Below the pieces are notes generated by a model, which saw nothing but the letters and a program-made list of their open reading frames with translations, had not been told where the DNA came from and did not search any database. The position numbers and the translations under genes were made by a program. DNA of 64,000 nucleotides from the NCBI RefSeq assembly GCF_000380045.1, contig NZ_KB904351.1:124001-188000 (forward strand). The letters are read 5' to 3'. Below, one piece after another: positions 43,887-54,308 of this stretch (position 1 is the stretch's first letter; each line of letters begins with the position of its first letter). Origin of the DNA: Streptococcus marimammalium DSM 18627 (lineage in GTDB: Bacteria > Bacillota > Bacilli > Lactobacillales > Streptococcaceae).

Positions 43887-44906
43887 ATGGTTACCATAAA
43901 AGATGTTGCCAAAAAAGCTGGTGTTAATCCATCAACTGTAAGCCGGGCTTTAAAAAATAGTCAATCCATTTCACTAAAAACTAAAGAAAAGGTCAAAAAA
44001 GCAATGGATGACTTAGGCTATGTTCCTAATTTTGCTGCACAAATGTTGGCTAGTGGCCTAACACAGTGTGTAGGTGTTATTTTACCTCCATTGACAACTT
44101 CTGATCGGATTAGTCAACCTTTTTTTATGGAAATTTTAACTGTTATTAATGATGAAGCCAAAAAGAAAGATTTTACTGTTTCAATTGCTGCTGGAGACTC
44201 ATTTGAAAGTTTAAGAGACCAAGCAATGTTAATGTATCGTCAAAAAAGAGTAGATGGTTTTATTGTTTTATATTCTGATAAAAATGATCCTGTAACTTTC
44301 TATCTTAATCAAAATAACATTCCATTTGTTATTGTTGGTTCACAAGAATCAAAAGAAAATGCTGTCACTTATATTGATAATGACAATCAATTAATGGCAA
44401 AAACAGCAGTTAATTACCTTTTTGAAAAAGGTCATAAGAATATTTTGTTTGTGACTGATGATGAAAAAGCAAAGGTTAATTCTGAACGCTATTTAGGCTA
44501 TGCTTCGGCAACAAAAGCTTTGAAAATAAAAAATTATGGGAATATTTTATTTGATCGGCATAATCCTTTTTCATTGGATAATTTTATTACTCAAATAAGA
44601 GAAAAAAATATTACAGCTTTAATTGTTATTGATGATATGTTGTCAGTACGTGTTATTCAATTTTTATCTTTTTACAATATTAAAGTACCTGATCAGGTTT
44701 CAATTATTTCATTTAACAATTCTGCTTACTCTAAAATTATTCATCCTTATTTGACAACTTTTGATATCAATATTAAACAACTAGGACAATCAAGTCTGTT
44801 AGGTTTATTGGATAAACTGCATCACTATAAAAAAGGTTATAAGAAAGAAACAGTCCCTTTTCATTTAAAAGAAAGAGAAAGTGTACGAGATCTTTATAAA
44901 TTGTAA
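43887..44906 (+). CDS. malR: LacI-family repressor MalR
   Basis: The 339-residue LacI/GalR protein has the helix-turn-helix TIKDVAKKAGVNPSTVSRAL (residues 3-22), hinge YVPNFAAQMLAS and the two-lobed ligand domain. It lies between the malX and malQ transcription units and matches streptococcal MalR, which represses both until maltose or maltodextrin is present. The twin operators at 43340 and 44953 are the likely targets. GAAGGAGG precedes the ATG. The C-terminus (about residues 280-339) completes the fold. Confidence 0.92.
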   Translation: MVTIKDVAKKAGVNPSTVSRALKNSQSISLKTKEKVKKAMDDLGYVPNFAAQMLASGLTQCVGVILPPLTTSDRISQPFFMEILTVINDEAKKKDFTVSIAAGDSFESLRDQAMLMYRQKRVDGFIVLYSDKNDPVTFYLNQNNIPFVIVGSQESKENAVTYIDNDNQLMAKTAVNYLFEKGHKNILFVTDDEKAKVNSERYLGYASATKALKIKNYGNILFDRHNPFSLDNFITQIREKNITALIVIDDMLSVRVIQFLSFYNIKVPDQVSIISFNNSAYSKIIHPYLTTFDINIKQLGQSSLLGLLDKLHHYKKGYKKETVPFHLKERESVRDLYKL

Positions 44907-44944
44907 GAAAGAGTTAGTCTTTCTTTTTTCTTTTTTGAAAAAGC

Positions 44945-44973
44945 TTGACCTATGCAACCGTTTGCGTTATAAT
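44945..44973 (+). promoter_or_regulatory. Promoter of malQP with MalR operator in the spacer
   Basis: TTGACC (44945-44950), a 17-bp spacer and TATAAT (44968-44973). The spacer holds TGCAACCGTTTGCG (44953-44966), sharing ATGCAACCGTTTGC with the malX site, so both promoters should respond to MalR. Confidence 0.9.
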
Positions 44974-45007
44974 CTCATTAGCAATAAATAAAATCGAGGT
45001 TAAAGCT

Positions 45008-46525
45008 ATGAACAAACGAGCAAGTGGTGTTTTAATGCACATTTCATCTTTACCAGGTAAATTTGGGATTGGGACTTTTGGAAAAGAAGCATATGAATTT
45101 GTTGATTTTTTAGTTGAGACAAAGCAAACTTATTGGCAAATTTTGCCTTTAACAACAACTAGTTTTGGCGACTCTCCTTATCAATCTTTTTCTGCTATGG
45201 CAGGTAATACTCACTTCATTGATTTTGATTTGTTAACAAAGGAAGGCATCTTAAAAAATGAAGATTATGAATCTTTTGTTTTCTCAAACAATGAAGAGCT
45301 TGTTGATTATGATATTTTATTTGCTATGAGACGTCCAATTCTTGAAAAGGCTGTTGAACAATTTTTAACTATTGATGAGTTAACACAAGATTATGCTGCT
45401 TTTGAATCTGACAATCATTCATGGTTAACTAATTATGCGGAATTTATGGCCCTTAAAGAATATTTTGACAATAAGGCACTCCCTTTTTGGGATGATAAAA
45501 AAGCAGTTGTTCGTGAAGAAGAAACTTTAGCCTATTATCGTCAACTTCTAGCTAAAGAAATTCATTATCATAAAGTGTGCCAATATTTTTTCTTTAGTCA
45601 ATGGCAGAAATTAAAAAATTATGCTAATCAAAGAAATATTGCTATTATTGGAGATATGCCAATTTATGTTTCAGCTGATAGTGTTGAAGTTTGGACTATG
45701 CCAGAGCTATTTAAATTAGATAATGATAGAAAACCTCTTTTTGTAGCAGGTGTTCCAGCTGATGATTTCAGCTCAGATGGTCAACTTTGGGGTAATCCTA
45801 TTTATGACTGGGAAAATCATGCTAAAACAAATTATACTTGGTGGATTGAGCGTATTAGAGAAAGTTTTAAACTATATGATTATTTAAGAATTGACCATTT
45901 TAAAGGTTTTTCTGATTATTGGGAAATTGATGGGAAAGCTACTATCGCACGTTACGGTAGTTGGCAACCTGGTCCAGGAATTGAGCTCTTTAATGCTGTT
46001 AAAGAGGCTTTGGGGGAATTACCAATTATCGCAGAAGATCTTGGTAATATAGATGATAAGGCTAGGCAATTATTACAAGAAGCTAATTTTCCTGGGATGA
46101 AAGTTTTAGAATTTGGGTTTTATGACATTGAAGGAAAAAGTATTGATAGTCCTCACCGTTGTATTCCAAATAGTGTAGCTTATACTGGAACCCATGATAA
46201 TGAGGTCATTAACGGTTGGTATGATAATCTTACTCTTGATCAAAAAAAATATTTTGATGCATATAGTAATCGTAAACCAATTGAACCAGTGAGCCAGGCT
46301 ATGCTTAGAGTTCTATTTGCAACTGCTAGTAACACTGTTATTGCCACCATGCAAGACATTTTAGATAAAGATGCGAAATCTCGAATGAACTTGCCCTCTA
46401 CAGTTGGAGGAAATTGGCAATGGCGTATGAAAAAAGAAGATTTGACACAAGACAAGAAAGATTTTTTAATTAAAATTACAACATTATATCAAAGAGGAAA
46501 TGAAAAAAATGACTTATTTTACTAA
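45008..46525 (+). CDS. malQ: 4-alpha-glucanotransferase (amylomaltase)
   Basis: The 505-residue GH77 enzyme transfers glucan segments between maltooligosaccharides. The opening [20 protein letters not shown] and the conserved [28 protein letters not shown] (catalytic aspartate region), IAEDLGNI and YTGTHDNEV blocks are present. The start is ATG 45008, after GAGG; a frame from 44945 would begin inside the promoter. It overlaps malP by 26 bases, so the two enzymes are made together to degrade imported maltodextrin. Confidence 0.96.
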   Translation: MNKRASGVLMHISSLPGKFGIGTFGKEAYEFVDFLVETKQTYWQILPLTTTSFGDSPYQSFSAMAGNTHFIDFDLLTKEGILKNEDYESFVFSNNEELVDYDILFAMRRPILEKAVEQFLTIDELTQDYAAFESDNHSWLTNYAEFMALKEYFDNKALPFWDDKKAVVREEETLAYYRQLLAKEIHYHKVCQYFFFSQWQKLKNYANQRNIAIIGDMPIYVSADSVEVWTMPELFKLDNDRKPLFVAGVPADDFSSDGQLWGNPIYDWENHAKTNYTWWIERIRESFKLYDYLRIDHFKGFSDYWEIDGKATIARYGSWQPGPGIELFNAVKEALGELPIIAEDLGNIDDKARQLLQEANFPGMKVLEFGFYDIEGKSIDSPHRCIPNSVAYTGTHDNEVINGWYDNLTLDQKKYFDAYSNRKPIEPVSQAMLRVLFATASNTVIATMQDILDKDAKSRMNLPSTVGGNWQWRMKKEDLTQDKKDFLIKITTLYQRGNEKNDLFY

Positions 46526-48773
46526 TTATGTTTTAGAAAAAACTAAAAAAACCTTGAAAGAAATGACTAATGAAGAAATATATATTCAATTATTAAACTA
46601 TGTCAAAGAAGAAGCTGCAAAAAAAGAGAAAAATCAATCAAAACGTAAAGTGTACTATATTTCGGCAGAGTTTCTTATTGGGAAATTATTATCCAATAAT
46701 TTAATTAACTTGGGAATCTATAAAAATATTAAAGAAGAGTTAGCACTTGCTGGCAAATCAATTAGTCATATTGAAGATGTTGAGCCAGAACCATCACTTG
46801 GAAATGGTGGTTTGGGAAGATTAGCATCATGTTTTATTGATTCTATGTCAACTTTATCTTTAAATGCTGAGGGTGTTGGTCTAAATTACCATTGTGGTCT
46901 TTTTAGACAGGTCTTTAGAGATAATCAGCAAGAAGCAGAACCTAACTTCTGGATTGAAAATGATAGTTGGTTGGTGCCGACTGATATTAGCTATGATGTT
47001 CCTTTCAAACATTTTACACTCAGATCAAAATTAGATCGTATTGATGTATTAGGATATCAAAAAGAAACGAAAAACTACCTCAATTTATTTGATATAAAAT
47101 CTGTTGATTATAGTTTAATAAAAGAAGGTATTTCATTTGATAAGAAAAACATTAAAAAGAATCTAACGCTCTTTCTTTATCCTGATGATTCTGACAAAAC
47201 AGGTGAATTATTGCGTATTTATCAGCAGTATTTCATGGTCTCAAATGCAGCTCAACTTTTAATTGATGAAGCAATTGAAAGAGGAAGTAATCTTCATGAT
47301 TTGGCTGAATATGCCTACGTTCAAATCAATGACACTCACCCATCATTAGTAATTCCTGAATTGGTCCGTTTATTAACAGAAATTCATGGCCTTTCATTTG
47401 AAGAATCAGTTCTAATTGTTAAAGCGATGACAGGTTATACTAATCATACTATTTTGGCTGAAGCTTTGGAAAAATGGCCACTTGATTATTTAGAAGAAGT
47501 AGTCCCTCACCTTGTTACCATTATTTACAAACTAGATGAGCTTGTGAAAAAAGATTTTTCAAATCCATCTGTTCATATTATTGACAATACCGGACGTGTT
47601 CATATGGCACATATGGATATTCACTACTCAAATAGTATTAATGGGGTTGCAGCACTCCACACAGAGATTTTAAAAAGCAGTGAATTAAAAGACTTCTATG
47701 AATTATATCCTGAGAAATTCAACAATAAAACAAATGGAATTACCTTTAGACGCTGGTTAGAATTTGCTAATCAAGATTTAGCTGATTATCTTAAAGAATT
47801 AATTGGAGATGACTATCTAGAGGATGCTACGAAACTTGAAAAATTATTGGATTTTGCTGATGATATCAACGTTCATCAAAAATTAGCTGAAATTAAATTT
47901 AATAATAAATTGGCTTTAAAAAACTATTTCAAAGATAATAAAGGCATTGATTTAGACGAAAACTCAATTATAGATACTCAAATTAAACGTTTCCATGAAT
48001 ATAAACGTCAACAAATGAATGCTTTATACGTCATTCATAAATATTTAGATATTAAAAAAGGTAATCTACCAAAACGCAAGATTACAATTATTTTTGGAGG
48101 GAAGGCTGCTCCAGCTTACACTATTGCACAAGACATTATTCACTTAATTCTCAGCTTGTCTGAACTTATCAACAATGATCCAAAAGTCAACCCATATCTT
48201 AATGTTTATTTGGTAGAAAACTATAATGTAACTGTGGCTGAAAAATTAATTCCGGCTACTGATATATCTGAACAAATTTCATTAGCTTCCAAAGAGGCTT
48301 CAGGGACAGGAAATATGAAATTTATGTTAAATGGTGCCTTGACACTTGGTACAATGGATGGTGCTAATGTTGAAATTGCTGAATTGGCGGGGATGGATAA
48401 TATCTTTACTTTTGGTAAAGATAGTGATACAATCATAAATCTCTATGCGAACTCAGCCTATAAAGCAGGTGATTACTATCAAGATGATGTTATTAAAGAA
48501 TCTGTTGACTTTATTGTTAGTGAAGAATTACTACAATTTGGAAACAAAGAGCGTCTTTTGAGACTTCATCATGAGCTTATTACTAAAGATTGGTTCATGA
48601 CTTTAATTGACTTGAAAGAATATATTGCTATCAAAGAAAAAGTATTTTTAGATTATGAAAATCAAGATATTTGGCTTAAAAAAGTAATTCATAATATTGC
48701 TAAAGCTGGCTTCTTTTCATCTGATAGAACGATTAAACAATATAATGATGAGATTTGGCATAGTTATAGATAA
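46500..48773 (+). CDS. malP: Maltodextrin/glycogen phosphorylase
   Basis: The 757-residue GT35 enzyme releases glucose 1-phosphate from alpha-1,4-glucan. The pyridoxal phosphate lysine is near residue 607 in [45 protein letters not shown] and QINDTHPSL blocks are present. Either ATG 46500 or ATG 46509 may be the start, both inside the malQ end, after AGAGGAA. With MalQ it channels maltodextrin into glycolysis. A hairpin follows, with no strong U-tract. Confidence 0.95.
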   Translation: MKKMTYFTNYVLEKTKKTLKEMTNEEIYIQLLNYVKEEAAKKEKNQSKRKVYYISAEFLIGKLLSNNLINLGIYKNIKEELALAGKSISHIEDVEPEPSLGNGGLGRLASCFIDSMSTLSLNAEGVGLNYHCGLFRQVFRDNQQEAEPNFWIENDSWLVPTDISYDVPFKHFTLRSKLDRIDVLGYQKETKNYLNLFDIKSVDYSLIKEGISFDKKNIKKNLTLFLYPDDSDKTGELLRIYQQYFMVSNAAQLLIDEAIERGSNLHDLAEYAYVQINDTHPSLVIPELVRLLTEIHGLSFEESVLIVKAMTGYTNHTILAEALEKWPLDYLEEVVPHLVTIIYKLDELVKKDFSNPSVHIIDNTGRVHMAHMDIHYSNSINGVAALHTEILKSSELKDFYELYPEKFNNKTNGITFRRWLEFANQDLADYLKELIGDDYLEDATKLEKLLDFADDINVHQKLAEIKFNNKLALKNYFKDNKGIDLDENSIIDTQIKRFHEYKRQQMNALYVIHKYLDIKKGNLPKRKITIIFGGKAAPAYTIAQDIIHLILSLSELINNDPKVNPYLNVYLVENYNVTVAEKLIPATDISEQISLASKEASGTGNMKFMLNGALTLGTMDGANVEIAELAGMDNIFTFGKDSDTIINLYANSAYKAGDYYQDDVIKESVDFIVSEELLQFGNKERLLRLHHELITKDWFMTLIDLKEYIAIKEKVFLDYENQDIWLKKVIHNIAKAGFFSSDRTIKQYNDEIWHSYR

Positions 48774-48791
48774 ATGCATCATTTCATTTTC

Positions 48792-48825
48792 AAAATTCCC
48801 ATTACTTTTTTGTGGTGGGAATTTT
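48792..48825 (+). terminator. Hairpin after malP
   Basis: AAAATTCCCATTAC pairs with GTGGTGGGAATTTT (two G-T wobbles) around a T6 loop. The tail is A/T-rich but not a clear U-run, so it may be a weak terminator. Confidence 0.55.
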
Positions 48826-48899
48826 AATTTGAAAGAATTTTTATTTTTGAGGTGTTTTATAAACAATAAAGAATTCCTTACACTATCTACATTTCATCG

Positions 48900-48928
48900 T
48901 TGACTAGTATGCAAAAAAACTGTATGAT
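48900..48928 (+). promoter_or_regulatory. Promoter of the GNAT gene placing the start codon at +1
   Basis: TTGACT (48900-48905), a 17-bp spacer and TATGAT (48923-48928). The ATG at 48935 lies 6 bases after the -10 box, where transcription should begin. Confidence 0.8.
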
Positions 48929-48934
48929 AACCAT

Positions 48935-49489
48935 ATGGATATTTGGACAAAATTAGGAAAACATTCTTTTATTGAGACCAATCAATTATGGTTGAGACCC
49001 TTTCGTTTTACTGATAGTCATTCTTTTTTTGAGATTGCTAGAGTTAGAGATAACCTCTCATTTAACTCACCTAGTATTAAAACTAAAGAAGAAAGTGATT
49101 TTCTAATGGTTCACACTTTTATGAAATCTCCTCTTGGTAATTGGGCAATTGAAGAAAAAACAAGTCAAACGTTGATTGGTGCTATCCGTTTTGAAAAAAT
49201 TGATTTTTATAATAAAGAGATAGAAATTTCTTACTTTATTCATAAAAAATTTTGCTCACAAGGATATGCAACAAAAGCCTTAAAATCTATTGTTGCTCTT
49301 GCTATTAATAAATTGCAATTTAAACGTTTAGTAATTATAACTCACTTGGAAAATACAGCTAGTCAAAAAGTTGCTCAAAAAGCTGGTTTTAAAAAGATTA
49401 AACAGTATCGGGGAATCGATCGATACACACATAAAACAAGAGAGTATTTCCTTTTTACATTAAGAAAAAATGGTTATTATTATGAGTAA
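48935..49489 (+). CDS. GNAT family N-acetyltransferase
   Basis: The 184-residue protein has an acetyltransferase domain of the RimJ/RimL type: LWLRPFRFTD near residue 20, the acetyl-CoA loop KFCSQGYATKALKSIV (about residues 108-123) and AQKAGFKKI at the end. Such enzymes acetylate ribosomal protein N-termini or small molecules; the substrate is unknown. There is no ribosome site upstream, and the promoter places ATG at or next to the transcription start, so the mRNA is probably leaderless. It overlaps the spxR start by 8 bases. Confidence 0.85.
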   Translation: MDIWTKLGKHSFIETNQLWLRPFRFTDSHSFFEIARVRDNLSFNSPSIKTKEESDFLMVHTFMKSPLGNWAIEEKTSQTLIGAIRFEKIDFYNKEIEISYFIHKKFCSQGYATKALKSIVALAINKLQFKRLVIITHLENTASQKVAQKAGFKKIKQYRGIDRYTHKTREYFLFTLRKNGYYYE

Positions 49490-50765
49490 GCATCTTGATA
49501 TTTTAAAATATTTAGAGAATCTTCCAATAGGAAAAAAAGTTAGTGTTAGAAGTATTTCTAACAGATTAAAGGTTAGTGATGGAACTGCATATCGTGCCAT
49601 TAAGGAGGCTGAAAACAGAGGTTTAGTGGAAACTAAGCCTAGAAGTGGGACTGTAAGAATTGGTTCCAAGCCAAATCAATTATTAAACAAACTAACTTAT
49701 GCCGAAATTGCAAGAATCAGTGATTCTGAAATTTTAGCCGGTCATTCAGGTTTGGGGCATGAATTTAGTAAGTTCTCAATTGGTGCAATGACACGAAAAA
49801 ATATTACAAAGTATTTAGTCAAAGGTGGACTATTGATTGTTGGTGATCGTAAAGACATTCAATTATTAGCTCTTGAAAACAATAATGCTATTTTAGTTAC
49901 AGGAGGCTTTCCAGTCGCTAAAGAAGTTATAGAGACATCAAACCATTTGGGTATTCCAGTTATGGTAACATCTTTTGATACTTTTAGTGTTGCAACAATG
50001 ATTAATAAAGCTCTATCAAATGCTCGAATTAAGACAGACGTTAAAACAGTGGATCAAATCTATCACTTTAAGAGTGATTATGGATTTTTAAAATTGAGTG
50101 ATACTATTAAGGATTATATTAATTTAGTCAAAAAACATAATTATTTACGCTTTCCAGTCATTGATGACAAAGGAATAGTCGTAGGTGTTGTTAGTATGCG
50201 TGATATCACAGGAAAAAAAGGCTCGACTGATGTTGAAAAAGTAATGACAAAAAATCCAGTTCTCACCAAACCCAATGTTAGTTTGGCTCATATTAGCCAA
50301 CAAATGATTTTTGAAGATTATGATATGTTGCCAGTGGTTTCAGATGATAAAGCCCTACTTGGAATAGTGACAAGACGCAAAGTTATGGAGAGTATTCAAG
50401 ATGATAAACAAGGGCAACTCTATACTTATAGTGAACAGATTCTTTCCAACTTAAAAAAAGATGGCAATTTTTATAGTTTCATGGTTGAACCTGTTATGAT
50501 TGATTTATCTGGTAATTTATCACATGGTGTGTTAGTTGAGATTATTAAGGAAGTTACACTTCGAATCCTCAAAGAAAGAAAAAGTAGGAATATTATTATT
50601 GAACAAGTAATGATTTATTTTCTTCAAGCTGTTCAAGTAGAAGATAAATTAAAAATAGTACCAAGAATTATAACAGAAGGTCGTCGAGGTAGTGTTTTAG
50701 ATTTTGAAGTTCAACTACAAAATCGAAGTGTTGCCAAAGCTATTGTTAGTACAAAAATGATTTAG
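49482..50765 (+). CDS. spxR: CBS-HotDog domain transcription regulator SpxR
   Basis: The protein of about 427 residues has four parts in order: a helix-turn-helix (about 1-65, LKVSDGTAYRAIKEAENRG), a DRTGG domain (about 75-185, with ILAGHSGLGHEF), two CBS domains (about 190-310) and a C-terminal HotDog thioesterase-like domain (about 320-427). The layout is that of YtoI and of pneumococcal SpxR, which controls pyruvate oxidase gene spxB and virulence. CBS pairs usually bind adenine nucleotides. ATG 49482 overlaps the acetyltransferase stop region; an upstream ATG at 49470 is also possible. Confidence 0.85.
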   Translation: MSKHLDILKYLENLPIGKKVSVRSISNRLKVSDGTAYRAIKEAENRGLVETKPRSGTVRIGSKPNQLLNKLTYAEIARISDSEILAGHSGLGHEFSKFSIGAMTRKNITKYLVKGGLLIVGDRKDIQLLALENNNAILVTGGFPVAKEVIETSNHLGIPVMVTSFDTFSVATMINKALSNARIKTDVKTVDQIYHFKSDYGFLKLSDTIKDYINLVKKHNYLRFPVIDDKGIVVGVVSMRDITGKKGSTDVEKVMTKNPVLTKPNVSLAHISQQMIFEDYDMLPVVSDDKALLGIVTRRKVMESIQDDKQGQLYTYSEQILSNLKKDGNFYSFMVEPVMIDLSGNLSHGVLVEIIKEVTLRILKERKSRNIIIEQVMIYFLQAVQVEDKLKIVPRIITEGRRGSVLDFEVQLQNRSVAKAIVSTKMI

Positions 50766-50783
50766 AAAAGAGAATAACAAGGA

Positions 50784-51644
50784 ATGATTACATTAAAATC
50801 GCAAAGAGAAATTGATGCTATGGATCGCGCTGGTGACTTTCTAGCGAGTATTCATATTGGTTTAAGAGATATTATTAAACCAGGAGTTGATATGTGGGAG
50901 GTAGAAGAATATGTAAGGCGACGTTGCAAAGAAAGCAATGTTCTTCCACTTCAAATTGGTGTTGATGGTCAACTAATGGATTATCCTTATGCTACTTGTT
51001 GTGCTTTAAATGATGAAGTAGCTCACGCTTTCCCAAGACACTATATCTTAAAAGAAGGAGACTTATTAAATGTTGATATGGTACTTAGTGAACCACTTGA
51101 TAAATCTCTTATTGATGTCTCTAAATTAGATTTTAATAATGTTTCTGAAATGAAAAAACACACTGAGTCATATCGTGGTGGTTTAGCGGATTCTTGTTGG
51201 GCTTATCCAGTTGGTAAGGTATCAAAAGAAGTAGAACAACTGATGGCAGTCACTAAAGAAGCGATGTATCGAGGTATTGAAAAAGCCGTTATTGGCAATC
51301 GTATTGGCGATATTGGTGCAGCTGTTCAAGAATATGCTGAAAGTTTTGGTTATGGTGTTGTCAGAGATTTGGTGGGTCATGGTGTTGGACCAACTATGCA
51401 TGAAGAACCAATGGTACCTAATTATGGTGTTGCTGGTCGTGGACTTCGTTTAAAAGAAGGAATGGTTTTAACAGTTGAACCCATGATTAATACTGGTACT
51501 TGGGAAATTGATACAGATCTTAAAACTGGCTGGGCTCATAAAACGATTGATGGTGGTCTTTCTTGTCAATATGAGCATCAATTTGTTATCACTAAGGATG
51601 GTCCACGTATTTTAACCAGTCAAGGAGAAGAGAGAACCTATTAA
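50784..51644 (+). CDS. map: Methionine aminopeptidase type I
   Basis: The 286-residue enzyme removes the initiator methionine. The pita-bread metal ligands are in LLNVDMVLSE, VGHGVGPTMHEEP, LTVEPMIN and YEHQFVIT. It is longer than the E. coli enzyme because of an insert of roughly 27 residues at about 105-135 (SLIDVSKLDFNNVSEMKK region), a feature of streptococcal MetAP1a. It follows spxR after 18 bases with AAGGA before the ATG, and precedes the YihY gene. Confidence 0.95.
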   Translation: MITLKSQREIDAMDRAGDFLASIHIGLRDIIKPGVDMWEVEEYVRRRCKESNVLPLQIGVDGQLMDYPYATCCALNDEVAHAFPRHYILKEGDLLNVDMVLSEPLDKSLIDVSKLDFNNVSEMKKHTESYRGGLADSCWAYPVGKVSKEVEQLMAVTKEAMYRGIEKAVIGNRIGDIGAAVQEYAESFGYGVVRDLVGHGVGPTMHEEPMVPNYGVAGRGLRLKEGMVLTVEPMINTGTWEIDTDLKTGWAHKTIDGGLSCQYEHQFVITKDGPRILTSQGEERTY

Positions 51645-51660
51645 GCTGGTGGGAGGAAAA

Positions 51661-52572
51661 GTGAAAAAAATAATCAGCAAATGGCAAAATAATGAGATTA
51701 TTCAATCATTTTTATTTCATTATAAAAATTCAGATATGGATTTATCAAGTATCGCTGTTGCCTATTATATGATGTTAACAGTTTTTCCGTTTCTTATTTT
51801 ACTGGCTAATATTTTTCCTTATTTTAATATTAATACTTCATCGTTATTAGCATTTTTAAAAGATTATTTGCCAACACAGTTGTACGACAGTGTTGCAGCA
51901 ATCATTAAAAGTATTTTTGAGCGACCTTCATCTGGTCTTGTTTGGCTATCCTTACTGGCTGCTTTTTGGACAATTTCAAAAAGTTTGGTCTTTCTTCAAA
52001 AAGCTATGAATAAGGCTTATGATATGCAAGATCATCGTGATTTTATTGTTAGTCGACTTGTAGGTATATTTTCTAGCCTTGTTTTAATTATCTTTTTAAT
52101 TATAGCTGTCATTATTTCAACTTTTGGCAGTAGTTTATTGGCATTATTATACCAACAACTACAATTTGGTCAAAACTTATACCAACTGTTAGACAGTTTA
52201 ATCCAACCAATAACAGGACTTTTATCTTTTATCACTTTAGCTTTTTTATATTATATTTTACCAAATGTTAGAATTCAAAAAATTCGCTACGTAATTCCAG
52301 GAACAGTCTTTACTAGTATCGTTTTTGTGTTTTTTACTAATCTTGTAGGAAATTATATTGGAAATACCATTCAAAACATGGAAAATCTAAGGATTTTAGG
52401 TTCTGTGGCTCTTTTTGCCATTATGTTTTGGTTTATCTTTTTTTCCAAGGTTCTTATTATTGGAGGCATTATCAATGCCATCTATCAAAAACAACACGTG
52501 AAGACTTTTGAAGCAAGACGAGGAACTATTGTTTCTGTTATTCAATCGCATTTTTCAAAAAATAAAAAATGA
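51661..52572 (+). CDS. YihY/BrkB family membrane protein
   Basis: The polytopic membrane protein of about 303 residues has about six predicted helices (centred near 35, 85, 135, 180, 215 and 250) and the conserved MDLSSIAVAYYMMLTVFPFL and LPNVRIQKIRYVIPG motifs. Once thought to be RNase BN, this family is now treated as an uncharacterised inner-membrane group. The GTG start at 51661 is chosen because GGGAGG lies 5 bases ahead. It is translationally close to map (16 bases). A terminator overlaps its stop. Confidence 0.85.
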   Translation: MKKIISKWQNNEIIQSFLFHYKNSDMDLSSIAVAYYMMLTVFPFLILLANIFPYFNINTSSLLAFLKDYLPTQLYDSVAAIIKSIFERPSSGLVWLSLLAAFWTISKSLVFLQKAMNKAYDMQDHRDFIVSRLVGIFSSLVLIIFLIIAVIISTFGSSLLALLYQQLQFGQNLYQLLDSLIQPITGLLSFITLAFLYYILPNVRIQKIRYVIPGTVFTSIVFVFFTNLVGNYIGNTIQNMENLRILGSVALFAIMFWFIFFSKVLIIGGIINAIYQKQHVKTFEARRGTIVSVIQSHFSKNKK

Positions 52573-52592
52573 CTCTAAGGAGTCTTTTTTTT
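52565..52592 (+). terminator. Terminator after YihY gene
   Basis: The short stem GACTC-TAAG-GAGTC with A6 before and T8 after includes the stop codon of the upstream gene. Confidence 0.88.
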
Positions 52593-52681
52593 ATGACAAA
52601 TGTCATATCAAGTCATGCTTTTTAGAACTTATTAAAACTATTATCAATTGATAAGATAGAGTTATAGAAAGGATGATAATT

Positions 52682-53581
52682 ATGAATAAAAAACCTGTAT
52701 TAACCGTTAATCATCTGAAAAAACAATTCAAGGAAAAAGTCGTTTTAAATGATCTTTCTTTCGAGATATTTGAAGGTGATTGTATAGCTTTAATTGGCCC
52801 AAATGGTGCTGGAAAAACAGTTCTAATGACTTGCCTTTTAGGGGACTATAAAGCAAGTGCAGGGGACATAGATGTTTTGGGATATTCACCCAGTGACCAT
52901 CGTCTTAAAAAGAGAGTTGGCGTGCTCTTTCAAGACAATCTTATCCAAGATAAGATGACCGTTCAAGAATTAATTGATTTTCAAAGAGCCATTTATCCTA
53001 ATCCTTTGAATGAAAAAGAAGTAGACGACTTACTTGCTTTTAAACCAAAACAAAAACAGCAGTTTGCGAATAAACTATCTGGTGGGCAAAGACGACTCTT
53101 AGATTTTGTCTTAACCTTGATTGGTCAACCTGATATTATTTTTCTTGATGAACCAACAACTGCGATGGACACATCAACTAGAAAACGTTTTTGGGAAATT
53201 ATCAACCACTTAAAAACAAGAGGAAAAACAATTATTTATTCCTCTCATTATATAGAAGAAGTAGAGCATACAGCAGATCGCATTTTAGTCTTGCATGAAG
53301 GTAAATTACTTAAAGATACGACACCTTACTTATTAAGAAGCGAAGAAAAAAGCAAACATTTTCTCCTTCCTAAAAAATATCTTGATAGTATTGATCAGAC
53401 CATTATTAGTGAATTGTTGATCAAAACGGATACCATTTCATTTATGACTAAAAAACCATCTGTCATTTGGCAATTACTAGAAGAGACTAATTGTCCGATT
53501 GAAGATATTGAAATGACTAATAGAACTTTATTAGACAGCATTTTTGATAGTAGAAAGGATGCTTATCATGACCATATTTAA
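52682..53581 (+). CDS. ABC-2 type transporter ATP-binding protein
   Basis: The ATPase of about 299 residues has Walker A GPNGAGKTVLM, the signature LSGGQRRLLDF, Walker B IIFLDEPTTAMD and the H-loop switch YSSHYIEEVEH. The C-terminal 85 residues are variable, as in exporters of the CcmA/DrrA type. It powers the permease encoded next, which it overlaps by 14 bases. ATG 52682 was preferred to ATG 52673, which is too close to AAAGGA. The operon with a sensor kinase and regulator resembles YvfRSTU of B. subtilis. Confidence 0.92.
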   Translation: MNKKPVLTVNHLKKQFKEKVVLNDLSFEIFEGDCIALIGPNGAGKTVLMTCLLGDYKASAGDIDVLGYSPSDHRLKKRVGVLFQDNLIQDKMTVQELIDFQRAIYPNPLNEKEVDDLLAFKPKQKQQFANKLSGGQRRLLDFVLTLIGQPDIIFLDEPTTAMDTSTRKRFWEIINHLKTRGKTIIYSSHYIEEVEHTADRILVLHEGKLLKDTTPYLLRSEEKSKHFLLPKKYLDSIDQTIISELLIKTDTISFMTKKPSVIWQLLEETNCPIEDIEMTNRTLLDSIFDSRKDAYHDHI

Positions 53582-54308
53582 GGCACTTTTAAAAAAAGAA
53601 TATTTGCAAGCAAAAAGAACGATTTCTAGTTTTATTTTAGGTATTGGCATGCCCATAGCTTTCTTTCTTATCTTTTCATCAATTTGGATGGGAGAATTAC
53701 CAAAAGACATTCAACCTTTGGTCATTCGACAATACATGATGTCTATGACAGCTTTTTCAAGCATTAGCTTTGCTCTTTTTACATTTCCTTTTTCGATTCA
53801 AGAAGATCGTAATGCCCACTACATCAAGCATTTGAATCACTCACCTGTCTCTATCTGGCAATATTTCATGGCCAAAATCATAAGGATTCTTATCAGCTTT
53901 TTACTCGCTATTATTTTCGTTTTTCTTAGTGGTCGTTTTGTACAAGATGTCTCTATGCCGATTAATGATTGGTTAAATTCAGGCTTATTATTATTTTTTG
54001 GTGCTATTTGCTTTATGCCTTTAGGTATTTTGTTGAGTTTTATCAAATCATCAGAAACTCTAAGTGTTTTAGGTAATATCTTATACATGGGCTTAGCTAT
54101 TTTGGGTGGCTTATGGATGCCAGTAGAAACTTTCCCAAGCTGGTTACAAACTATTGCTAAGTTTACACCAACTTATCACTACAATAATTTATTAATTAGC
54201 TATTTCGAAAAGAATTTTTCAAGGGAATCTCTTATCATTTTACTTTTTTATGCTATAGTAATAATAGTTATTAGTATCTTTGTCAAGAAAAAAGTTGAGG
54301 TTAATTAA
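53568..54308 (+). CDS. ABC-2 type transporter permease
   Basis: The permease of about 246 residues has six predicted membrane helices (centred near 30, 65, 110, 140, 170 and 235). The first segment after the short cytoplasmic N-terminus reads SFILGIGMPIAFFLIFSSIW. FMPLGILLSFIK and GGLWMPVETFPSWLQTIAKFTPTYHY are typical ABC-2 elements. The transported compound is unknown; partners of DesKR-like systems often export lipids or antimicrobials. GAAAGGAT lies before the ATG. Confidence 0.9.
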   Translation: MTIFKALLKKEYLQAKRTISSFILGIGMPIAFFLIFSSIWMGELPKDIQPLVIRQYMMSMTAFSSISFALFTFPFSIQEDRNAHYIKHLNHSPVSIWQYFMAKIIRILISFLLAIIFVFLSGRFVQDVSMPINDWLNSGLLLFFGAICFMPLGILLSFIKSSETLSVLGNILYMGLAILGGLWMPVETFPSWLQTIAKFTPTYHYNNLLISYFEKNFSRESLIILLFYAIVIIVISIFVKKKVEVN

